From NCBI GenBank assembly GCA_030673825.1, contig JAUTCS010000069.1, positions 1 to 64,000 of the forward strand: a DNA stretch of 64,000 nt, in the 5' to 3' direction. The notes beneath the pieces are model-generated. The model had not been told where the DNA came from, ran no database searches, and saw only the letters and a list, made by a program, of their open reading frames with translations. The position numbers and the translations under genes were made by a program. Below, in pieces: positions 1-6,476 of this stretch (position 1 is the first letter of the stretch; the number at the start of each line of letters is the position of its first letter). This DNA is from Verrucomicrobiota bacterium JB024 (GTDB taxonomy: Bacteria > Verrucomicrobiota > Verrucomicrobiia > Opitutales > Cerasicoccaceae).

Positions 1-390
1 CTCGGCTCCCATGGGAGGGCCTATGCGACTTCCGCGGGCAAGGTCCTGATCGCCCACCGCGATGAAGCCCTCTGGGAGAGTTACGCCCCGGTTCCCGAGG
101 AGCGGTCCAGCTCCATCACCCCGTACACGAACATCGACAAGAAACGCTTTATCGCGCAGCTCCGGCAAGCGCGTGAACGCGGAATCGCCTGGAACCAGCG
201 CGAGTCGAGTTCGGACCATGTGTCGCTGGCCGCCGTGGTGCGCGAGCCCTTTATCCCGCAGGCGCGGCTGGCCGTCGCGCTGCTTATGCGTTACGAGGAA
301 CTGCGCCTGCGCGACGAAGCCGAGCTGGAGCATGCGCTGTTGGCGCTCGCCTCCGACCTGGAGCGCATGCTGGGCGGATACGGAAAATAG
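1..390 (+). CDS. IclR family transcriptional regulator, C-terminal effector domain (5' truncated by window edge)
   Basis: Only the last 129 residues are present, read in frame from base 1. The segment starting GRAYATSAGKVLIA, followed by TPYTNIDKKRFIAQLRQARE and then RGIAWNQRESSSDHVSLAAVV, matches the ligand-binding half of IclR regulators (the T/S-A-x-GKxxLA turn, the T-x-x-T-I-D-x-x-x-L helix, and the G-x-A-x-x-x-E followed by V-x-x-x-A-A-x-V strand). The DNA-binding helix-turn-helix lies outside the window. A perfect 11-bp hairpin begins at the stop codon, so transcription probably ends here. It converges on the prepilin-like gene at 488-1159. IclR proteins often regulate sugar-acid or aromatic catabolism; the target here cannot be read. 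Family assignment is fairly sure, function is not. Confidence 0.75.
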   Translation, partial: LGSHGRAYATSAGKVLIAHRDEALWESYAPVPEERSSSITPYTNIDKKRFIAQLRQARERGIAWNQRESSSDHVSLAAVVREPFIPQARLAVALLMRYEELRLRDEAELEHALLALASDLERMLGGYGK

Positions 391-420
391 CCGGCGCCCA
401 CGACGCCGGCTATTTCGAGA
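386..420. terminator. Bidirectional intrinsic terminator after the IclR gene
   Basis: AATAGCCGGCG (386-396) pairs perfectly over 11 bp with CGCCGGCTATT (404-414) around a 7-nt loop. The stem overlaps the IclR stop codon. T-rich sequence follows on the plus strand, and TTTTCC follows on the minus strand, so it could serve both convergent genes. Confidence 0.8.
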
Positions 421-487
421 TTTTCAGGGGGCAGCGTGTTGTCTTTATACAGTCCTACTGCCGATCCGCGTTCTTCGTGAAGAGGAC

Positions 488-1159
488 CTACCGGACGGGA
501 ATTCCCGTCATGAGTTCGCTGCCGTTGGCCCTCACCTCATCCTTCGACAGGAACTCGACGTGCCCGTCGGCAAAGGCGTAGTTCGAGCCTTTGCCGTCAT
601 GGTAATCACTCAGGAAGGATTCCCCGGCCCCCGTGCTGAGGGAATGCAGCACGGTGTTGGCACCGGTCCAGACCTCACCGTAGAAGATCGTTTTCGCCGG
701 ATCGGGGATGATGGCGAAGTACTTACGGGTGGTGTTGCTGGCGATGCCGTTGACGTGGACATAGACGTTCAGGCCGTAGCTGCACGGCGTGCTGACGATG
801 CTCTCGGTGCGCACGACGTTATCGGCCGGGCAGCGGAAAACACTGTCGCCTTCATCGATCCGCGGAGAGGTGTCGCCGAAGTAATCCAGGATCTGGACGG
901 CCCACCGGCTGCGGTCCCCGTCCTCGTTCTTGTGAACCAGCGGCATCTTGCCGTTATGGTCGTTGATGTAGGTCAGGGTGGCCCCCATGATCTGACGCAG
1001 GTTGGAGGCGCAGACGGTGAGTTGGCCTTTCTCGCGGACCTTGCTCACGGCGGTCATGCACATCGTGGCGAGGATGCCGATGATCACTACGATCACCAGC
1101 AGCTCGACCAAGCTAAACCCAGCCTGAGGGCCGATGCGGATAGGCCGTTTCGTCTTCAT
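488..1159 (-). CDS. Prepilin-like protein with N-terminal methylation motif and H-x9-DG C-terminus
   Basis: A 223-residue protein. After a short basic leader (MKTKRPIRIGPQAG) comes the type IV prepilin cleavage/methylation motif GFSLVELLVIVVIIGILATM, giving one hydrophobic N-terminal helix. The C-terminal half is the soluble domain typical of planctomycete/verrucomicrobial pseudopilins and ends with YHDGKGSNYAFADGHVEFL, which holds the H-x9-DG signature. Family knowledge: such proteins are processed by a prepilin peptidase and held in the inner membrane or a pseudopilus, but the role of this large clade is unknown. It is the third gene of a minus-strand series (sialidase-like, PEP-CTERM, this gene). 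A start six codons upstream is possible; neither start has a convincing Shine-Dalgarno sequence. Conserved cysteines flank the variable middle. Confidence 0.85.
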   Translation of the reverse strand: MKTKRPIRIGPQAGFSLVELLVIVVIIGILATMCMTAVSKVREKGQLTVCASNLRQIMGATLTYINDHNGKMPLVHKNEDGDRSRWAVQILDYFGDTSPRIDEGDSVFRCPADNVVRTESIVSTPCSYGLNVYVHVNGIASNTTRKYFAIIPDPAKTIFYGEVWTGANTVLHSLSTGAGESFLSDYHDGKGSNYAFADGHVEFLSKDEVRANGSELMTGIPVR

Positions 1160-1211
1160 CCGGGGGCAGTATACCATGTTTTTATCTGAACGGGGCAGGG
1201 TGGGACTGGCG

Positions 1212-2030
1212 TTAGCGGCGGAAGCGACGCACCCGGCGGGCAAGTACGGCGAGTCCCAGGACAATGACGCCCAGGGCGGCTCCGGTCTCAGCCGGTTCGG
1301 GCACGCTGACCACCTGGATGGAGTTCAGGAAGCCACGGTTCTCATTCTCTGTGACGCCGGTGGCGAAAATCACCAGATAGGGGTCCGCTTCGCTCAGCGT
1401 AACCGTCAGCTTGACGTAGTTGGAGCCTTCGATCCAGGAGCCGACGACCGAGTTGGTCGAGGTGCCATCCGGCGAGTCCACGTACGGGGTGGTGTCGATG
1501 CTGGCCGTGCTGGCGGTGCTCATTCCCCAGAAGCCAATCGTGGCCCCGAAGGTAGGAGCGCGGTTCGTGTTGGCGCCGGTGACGTAAATGTCGTAAGTTC
1601 CGGCTCCCAGCCCGCCGATGGCGATGCCTACCACGACATCATAGGAGATGCCGTCGCGGCCCACGGAGGTGCCGCTGAAGACGCCGGTATTTGTGTCCGT
1701 GCCCATCTCGATGGAGACCGGTGCGCCGGCAAAGGTCAGGACGGCCTGATTAAGTGTGGAGGAGCGACCGAGGTTGAGCGTGACGCCATCGGCGGCCGAG
1801 CCGTCACCCCAGAAGACCCCGGAGGTCACGTCGGCGGTCTGCACCTTGTTCCAGGACGTGCCCGTGTACTCGCTGTCAACCGTGTGATAGGGGCTGTTGC
1901 TCTGATCGGTCCCGGTCACGGTGATGGGGCCAAAGTCGAGCATCAGGACGTTGGCGGCGGCGGAGCCAGCGGCAATCAGCAGCAGGGCACCGGAGAAAAC
2001 GAGGGAGCGGGTATGGGATAGAATCTTCAT
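1212..2030 (-). CDS. PEP-CTERM sorting domain-containing secreted protein
   Basis: 272 residues. An N-terminal signal peptide (about residues 1-26, ending in AAGSAAA) is followed by a beta-rich Ser/Thr/Gly/Asn body and a C-terminal PEP-CTERM tripartite signal: SVPEPAETGAAL, a transmembrane stretch LGVIVLGLAVLA, and an Arg-rich tail (RRVRRFRR). Family knowledge: PEP-CTERM proteins are exported and processed by an exosortase (not in this window), usually with an exopolysaccharide locus. The body resembles no domain I can name. It lies 52 bases upstream of the prepilin-like gene and 141 bases downstream of the sialidase-like gene, all on the minus strand. Two TTATCGnATAA-like dyads lie just upstream, so it may also have its own promoter. 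Confidence 0.88.
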   Translation of the reverse strand: MKILSHTRSLVFSGALLLIAAGSAAANVLMLDFGPITVTGTDQSNSPYHTVDSEYTGTSWNKVQTADVTSGVFWGDGSAADGVTLNLGRSSTLNQAVLTFAGAPVSIEMGTDTNTGVFSGTSVGRDGISYDVVVGIAIGGLGAGTYDIYVTGANTNRAPTFGATIGFWGMSTASTASIDTTPYVDSPDGTSTNSVVGSWIEGSNYVKLTVTLSEADPYLVIFATGVTENENRGFLNSIQVVSVPEPAETGAALGVIVLGLAVLARRVRRFRR

Positions 2031-2077
2031 GGTGTATGGTGTTTCGTGGGTGAATCTTCGATGAACGAATAAGTCTC

Positions 2078-2107
2078 TTATCGGATAAATTTTTGGTTAT
2101 CGTATAA
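2078..2107. promoter_or_regulatory. Pair of TTATC-type dyads upstream of a PEP-CTERM gene
   Basis: TTATCGGATAA (2078-2088) is an odd-length palindrome. TTATCGTATAA (2097-2107) is a close second copy 19 bp further on, about two helical turns. They sit 48-77 bases upstream of the PEP-CTERM start at 2030. A related TTATCGGGGTAA occurs at 34427-34438, upstream of another PEP-CTERM gene. The regulator is unknown. Confidence 0.4.
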
Positions 2108-2171
2108 GGCCCGCAATTCATTTTCATGAGATATGGGCAAGGCTGTTCCACAGGGGGAACAACTTTCGGCC

Positions 2172-3902
2172 TCAGTTCACGGCGATGCTTGAGAGGCTCA
2201 GACTCCAGGCCGGATTCCCGGATTTTCGTGGCCGTGGCCAAGCCGGGGCTTCCGACAGACCGCCGAAACTGATCTTGCGCAGGACCGGCCCGGGGAGGCG
2301 GACAGGCGGGTTGTCATTGAGCTGAAGCGTCACACCGTGGTTCTCAAGCGTGACTGTGAAAGGGTTCCAATCCCCTTCGGACGCATGCCCGATCAGTTGC
2401 CATGCGTTATCCCCCGCCCGTGCCGCTTCGTAGCGGGGTTGTCCCGTGGTGGGGTCCATGCTCACCCTCAGGCGTACGCCCGCTCGGGTTTTTCCACCGA
2501 CTTCCAGGATGCTCATGTTGCGGGCGAGTGCGTCGAGACGTGTTTCGAATTGCAGGGTCAGCTTTTCCTTTGCCGTCAGCTCCGGGGGCAGGACCAGAGC
2601 GAGCGAGCTCTCCGGGAGGGAAAAACGCGCAAGCGTGTCATCAAGGGTAAGGCCCTGGCGGGCCCCGCGCGGAAGCAGAAACGGCCGTGTGAAGTCGGGC
2701 AGAGGCTCGACCCGAGTCGCACCGATATTCGCGTAGCCATGCTCACCGCGGCCCTGCGTGTACACCAGGTAAAGGGCATCACCGGAGACGATCCCGTCCG
2801 GATAGCACGCCAGCCCATTCTCAGGCTGCACGAGAGGACCGGGCAGGAGCAGGTTGGGATCGTCCACGGGGGAGAGAAAAAGGCTTAGGCCGAAACGGGT
2901 GTTCCAGCTGGACTGCGGGACGGAGCGGACCCAGTCGTTGGCCACGGCGAGGAGGCCCTCGCTAGGGGACGCCTTGGCTGCGAAGGGGCGGGCGCTGAGG
3001 CTGTCAATCTCCACCGGTACGGCCTCGGTCCAGCTCAGGCCGCCGTCCCGGCTCTCTCCGGTCAGCAGGGTGCGGTAATCCTCACGTCCCGGATCGGGCA
3101 TGCGGCTGGTGTTGCGGGCAAGAAAGCGCAATGTGCCGTCTGCCTGCTCGTAGAGCGAGAGCTCCCAATGATAGATCTGGTCGTCGTCGCCGTGCTGAGC
3201 CGGATCGCCGCCATGCCCGGACCACTGGGCTCCGGCGATGGGTTCGCTCCAGTACCACGAAGTGCCGTTATCGTCGCTTATCAGCACAGCCTGGAGACGG
3301 TTGCGAATCCAGAGGCCTTTTTTGCTGACGGGTGGCAGGCTGCATGGGATGAGGATCCGACCCTTGCTCGTGACAAGACCGTGCCCCGTCGGAAATCCCG
3401 TTAGCCGATCCTGCACCGCTCCGGGCGCAGCGGGCACATCCTGATGGGTCCAGGTCTTGCCATCAGTGGTACGCGAGACAACCAGTCGCCCCTCGGACGG
3501 CATACTCCAGGCGCAGTACAGATCCTCGTCGTGGACATTGACCAGGGCTGGCTGCCACGGAACCGCCCAGCCATAGATATCGGAGAAAAGCGTTTGCGGC
3601 GGACTCCAGATCGTGAAATCCGTACTAGTACTGAGGTACAGGGCCTGGCCCGGTTTGCCTTCGGAGCCGTTGGGATTACCCATCCAGACGGCCAGATAGG
3701 TTCCCTGAAAGCGGACCACATCCGGGGCGTGGCTGTAGCGGGGCTCACCCTCGACTCCCGTATCCTCATAGACATACCCGATCGAAACCTCGGGTGAATA
3801 TACGGGAATCCCTGCCGCTTCACCAGTCAGTGCAAATAAAGCGGACGGCGCGCATACGCTGAGGAGCAGGAATCGGGGCGAGAAATAAGCGGGGTCCATC
3901 AT
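2172..3902 (-). CDS. Secreted sialidase-like (BNR/Asp-box) glycosidase
   Basis: 576 residues starting at the MMDPAYFS methionine, chosen because a signal peptide follows directly (FLLLSVCAPSALFALTGEA). The body is a six-bladed propeller type with Asp-box motifs (S-x-D-x-G-x-T/S-W), for example SDDNGTSWYW and SRDGGLSW, plus a degenerate TTDGKTW. An early RYSHAPDVVRFQGTYLAVW segment is typical of exo-sialidase-like or uncharacterised BNR hydrolases. The last ~150 residues form a separate beta-sandwich (LamG-like) module. Family knowledge: this fold covers sialidases and other exo-glycosidases, so the substrate cannot be set from the family alone. It is first in the minus-strand series with a PEP-CTERM gene and a prepilin-like gene. 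A GGTGCA operator candidate lies in its promoter region. An upstream start at 3980 would bury the signal peptide. Confidence 0.75.
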   Translation of the reverse strand: MMDPAYFSPRFLLLSVCAPSALFALTGEAAGIPVYSPEVSIGYVYEDTGVEGEPRYSHAPDVVRFQGTYLAVWMGNPNGSEGKPGQALYLSTSTDFTIWSPPQTLFSDIYGWAVPWQPALVNVHDEDLYCAWSMPSEGRLVVSRTTDGKTWTHQDVPAAPGAVQDRLTGFPTGHGLVTSKGRILIPCSLPPVSKKGLWIRNRLQAVLISDDNGTSWYWSEPIAGAQWSGHGGDPAQHGDDDQIYHWELSLYEQADGTLRFLARNTSRMPDPGREDYRTLLTGESRDGGLSWTEAVPVEIDSLSARPFAAKASPSEGLLAVANDWVRSVPQSSWNTRFGLSLFLSPVDDPNLLLPGPLVQPENGLACYPDGIVSGDALYLVYTQGRGEHGYANIGATRVEPLPDFTRPFLLPRGARQGLTLDDTLARFSLPESSLALVLPPELTAKEKLTLQFETRLDALARNMSILEVGGKTRAGVRLRVSMDPTTGQPRYEAARAGDNAWQLIGHASEGDWNPFTVTLENHGVTLQLNDNPPVRLPGPVLRKISFGGLSEAPAWPRPRKSGNPAWSLSLSSIAVN

Positions 3903-4285
3903 CGAACAGTGAAACCGCGGGTTGAGCTTAACAATGGGAAAACCGGCTTGCCTCAGCCGTGCGTTCCGCAAGTGGAACACTCCTCGCGGTCAGCGACGTT
4001 CACTTCCGGCTGCCGGTAATGTGCATTGAGGTGAGTACGTATCAGGTCGCCGGGAAATTCGTCTGCAGTGTAAACGGAGAGACGGTGCTCTGAGGTGCAA
4101 ACAGGGCGGTATCCCAGCTCCCGGAAATGCCTCCAAAGCATAATATTTAGGTTGTTCGGATGGAGTATTACTTCTTTGTGCTCCATGGTGCACAATTCTG
4201 TTGACAAGGCTATCTCGGAGCTCTTTTTTAGGCATGAACAATGAGGCCCAGGGCCCATTCCCCAACTAACCCTTATTTCCCAGTT
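3903..4285. other. Divergent intergenic region with an operator candidate
   Basis: 383 bases between the sialidase-like gene (minus) and a PEP-CTERM-like gene (plus). No convincing gene is visible; short open frames here lack coding character. The region is more AT-rich than its neighbours. It contains the near-perfect 20-bp dyad at 4176-4195, followed by TTGACA, a possible -35 element for the plus-strand gene. Confidence 0.6.
4176..4195. promoter_or_regulatory. Class 1 operator candidate (GGTGCA dyad), site A
   Basis: TTGTGCTCCATGGTGCACAA: 9 of 10 base pairs of the 20-bp dyad are complementary. It lies between divergent genes. The half-site GGTGCA followed by an A/T-rich end recurs in the divergent promoters at 6443-6462 and 10788-10807, the latter beside a LacI gene. 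Binding by LacI regulator 1 is inferred. Confidence 0.55.
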
Positions 4286-5146
4286 ATGAAAAAGATACTC
4301 CTACTCAGTGGTCTCGTACTGTCGTCATCTTTGACGCTTCAGGCCCAGCTCGCGGACGGTTTTGAGCAGTACACGGCCGGCGTCACCCTCAATGGGGACA
4401 ACGGCGGAAGTGGTCCCTGGACGAGTGCCTGGACGGCCAGCACGGGCTCGGGGATGGTGACGGCAAAGACCCTCGTCTACTCGAGTGGCTCGGTCTACTC
4501 CTACGGCGGCAACAACGTGATGAGCCAGGGCTTCAGTCCCAGCACCGACAACACCAGCTACCAGACGCACCGCAGCTTCACCGCCTATGACGGTGCCACC
4601 ACGAGCGAGTTCTTTGTCAGCTTTTTGATCAATACGCCCAACATCGGCGCGGGTTCCGACGACTTCCTGCAGATCTGGATCGGCTCTGCCACCGCCTCCA
4701 CCTCTACCGCGTCGCAGACGGACAAGTTCGGCTTTATCCTCCGCAACGGGGATATCCGCGCCCTCTCGCCGACTCAGGAGGTGAGCTCCAGCATCGAAAT
4801 GGCGAACGACAACACGTACATGGTGGTGATGCGTATTTCGACAGATGCCCCCAATGGTACCGCGAACCAGTACGACCAGGTTGATCTCTATCTGAACCCG
4901 ACCTCCACCCTGAGCGAATCGACCCCGATCGCGACCGCGGTGACCTCGGCGAGTGTCTCTTCTCTCACGCAGCTCGGCGTGCGCTTCGCGCTTTACGAGG
5001 CCGATACGGATGGTGCCTACATTGACAACGTCATGATTGGCGACACTTGGAACGCCGTCGTCATCCCTGAAAAGTCCACCTTCATGCTGCCCGCTCTGGC
5101 CCTGGGAGCTGCCTGGCTGATCGGTCGCCGCAAGAAAAAGGGCTGA
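4286..5146 (+). CDS. Secreted protein with PEP-CTERM-like C-terminus (PEK variant)
   Basis: 286 residues, starting at MKKILLLSGLVLSSSLTLQA, a clear signal peptide. The body (DGFEQYTAGVTLNGDNGG onward) is a beta-sandwich rich in Thr/Ser and Asn of the kind common to verrucomicrobial PEP-CTERM proteins. The C-terminus VIPEKSTFMLPALALGAAWLIGRRKKKG keeps the layout of motif, hydrophobic helix and basic tail, but the motif reads P-E-K instead of P-E-P. It may be a divergent sorting signal or one that is no longer recognised. It is monocistronic, with a strong terminator at 5180. The upstream dyad at 4176 suggests joint control with the sialidase-like operon that diverges from it. Function unknown. 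Confidence 0.8.
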   Translation: MKKILLLSGLVLSSSLTLQAQLADGFEQYTAGVTLNGDNGGSGPWTSAWTASTGSGMVTAKTLVYSSGSVYSYGGNNVMSQGFSPSTDNTSYQTHRSFTAYDGATTSEFFVSFLINTPNIGAGSDDFLQIWIGSATASTSTASQTDKFGFILRNGDIRALSPTQEVSSSIEMANDNTYMVVMRISTDAPNGTANQYDQVDLYLNPTSTLSESTPIATAVTSASVSSLTQLGVRFALYEADTDGAYIDNVMIGDTWNAVVIPEKSTFMLPALALGAAWLIGRRKKKG

Positions 5147-5179
5147 TCGCTGATTTGGATCGAAACGTATCTTTTTCAG

Positions 5180-5220
5180 ATCCTCCCACTGGCTGCTCTG
5201 GCCGTGGGAGGATTTTTGTT
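5180..5220 (+). terminator. Intrinsic terminator after the PEK-variant gene
   Basis: ATCCTCCCAC (5180-5189) and GTGGGAGGAT (5204-5213) form a perfect 10-bp stem followed by a TTTTTGTTT tract. Confidence 0.9.
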
Positions 5221-5607
5221 TGTCGGGCGGTTGGAGGCAGCTTCCGGTGTTCTCTGTGGTTGCCCGGTCGTTTGTACTAAAGACTGGATACACCGGACGG
5301 TATTTTATACTCTACCTGTGATCTCGTCCACAGGAGATGATTAGATAGCCAGGTGGCTTGGGTTTCAGGAATCCGGCCAAGTGCCAGAGCGAATGCTGGA
5401 GGGAGTTTCTATTTTGTCTGGTGCTTATCGCCTCTACTGGACGGGCGCTGTCAGCCAGTCCGGCATGGGTCGGCGGCCGTGCCGTTCCGGCGACTCCGTT
5501 GCTCCACTCGACCTTAAAAAGCTTGGTGGACTTGGCCTCTGCAGTCCTTGACCAGAAGAGCTCAGAGCTCTTCGTGCCTTGGTGGCCAAATCGTTGGGAT
5601 AAGGGGA
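5221..5607. other. Gene-free stretch with repeat-like remnant
   Basis: Open frames exist on both strands, but neither reads like protein and neither has a start signal. The segment around 5570-5586 (TTCGTGCCTTGGTGG) resembles the AAGGCACGAAG-type dispersed intergenic sequence seen in many environmental bacterial genomes, so this may be a degenerate repeat. I see no operator or RNA gene. Confidence 0.5.
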
Positions 5608-6327
5608 TTACTCTCCCTTGACCGGCGACCACAGGTCCTGGGGGCCACCCCTGTTGTAGGGGTGCTTGGCTATCGCCTCCGCGTCCTCGAAGAAACGGAC
5701 GGAGCCATCCACCATGAGGGCGTCGCGGCCGCCGTTGTAGGTGCTTAGCGGCTTGTTGGATAAATAGGTCGGCTCGTACACGCTGTAGCCGGGGACCGTG
5801 TTTTTCCCGGTGGAGCCCATGAGACCCTCGGTAGCCAGAATGGTGTCGGCCGGGTTCGTAATGGAGGCGACGGGGTAGCCGGTTTCGTACTCGTTCCCCG
5901 CTGCGTCTCGGTTCTTTTGCTGCAGGCGCTCATTCATGGCGTAACTGGTGATGTAGGGGCGTCCGCCGTTATCCCGGACCATCTCCACGATGACGGGGGA
6001 GAGATACGGCGAGTCGAACAGCGCGTCGCCGACGGGCTTATAATTGGGGTCCAGCTCGGCGTACTCAAGCGTCGCTCGTCGCCAGTAGGCGGCGGGGGAG
6101 GAGTTGACGTGGAAGACCGGCGGGAGCCTGCCCCCGTGCTCGCTCGCATACATGGCAAAGGCGTTCCCCAGCGAACGGAGGTTGCTAACGTTGGTCGAGT
6201 GGTTTGCGCTTTCACGGACCTTGCCGATGGTAGGTATGAGAATCCCGGCGAGGGCGCCGATCACGGCTATGACCACCAGCAGCTCGATCAGGGAAAACGC
6301 CCGCCTCACCGGTCGTGGCTGTGCCAT
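5608..6327 (-). CDS. Prepilin-like protein with N-terminal methylation motif
   Basis: 239 residues from MAQPRPVRR, chosen because it gives a normal short basic prepilin leader before AFSLIELLVVIAVIGALAG. Starts at 6369 or 6453 would give unusually long leaders. After the helix come the conserved NLRSLGNAFAMYASEHGGRLPP region and a C-terminal segment (NGGRDALMVDGSVRFF) with the DG of the H-x9-DG signature; the conserved His position appears to be replaced here. It is transcribed divergently from the GH71/99-like enzyme, with only 149 bases between starts. That region carries the GGTGCA dyad and a second perfect inverted repeat. It probably sits at the inner membrane; role unknown. Confidence 0.85.
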   Translation of the reverse strand: MAQPRPVRRAFSLIELLVVIAVIGALAGILIPTIGKVRESANHSTNVSNLRSLGNAFAMYASEHGGRLPPVFHVNSSPAAYWRRATLEYAELDPNYKPVGDALFDSPYLSPVIVEMVRDNGGRPYITSYAMNERLQQKNRDAAGNEYETGYPVASITNPADTILATEGLMGSTGKNTVPGYSVYEPTYLSNKPLSTYNGGRDALMVDGSVRFFEDAEAIAKHPYNRGGPQDLWSPVKGE

Positions 6328-6424
6328 GAGGGAAACTCGAACAAGATATATCGGGGAAATGCGGGGCATGAGATCGTCTTTACGGATTATGGGCGTATTT
6401 TCCGGTGTATTAAGCGCTATTTTT

Positions 6425-6440
6425 AGCTTGTGTTCAAGCT
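6425..6440. promoter_or_regulatory. AGCTTG/CAAGCT inverted repeat in divergent promoter
   Basis: AGCTTG-TGTT-CAAGCT is a perfect 6+4+6 inverted repeat directly beside operator site B, between the prepilin-like gene and the GH71/99-like gene. It could be a second regulator site. No other copy was noticed. Confidence 0.3.
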
Positions 6441-6442
6441 TT

Positions 6443-6462
6443 TTGTGCACCACGGTGCATTA
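6443..6462. promoter_or_regulatory. Class 1 operator candidate (GGTGCA dyad), site B
   Basis: TTGTGCACCACGGTGCATTA has 7 of 10 dyad pairs and shares the TTGTGC and GGTGCA halves with site A at 4176. It lies 15 bases before the GH start at 6477 and would overlap promoter or leader sequence. Confidence 0.5.
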
Positions 6463-6476
6463 ACTTGTTTTGCTCT

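Noticed and set aside
2172-3902. Calling the BNR protein a true sialidase (nanH)
   Set aside because: The Asp-box fold is shared by many exo-glycosidases, the catalytic Arg triad could not be confirmed by eye, and the neighbours do not suggest sialic acid use.
5312-5632. Two overlapping small open frames on opposite strands
   Set aside because: Neither reads as protein; the region looks like degenerate repeat or intergenic DNA.
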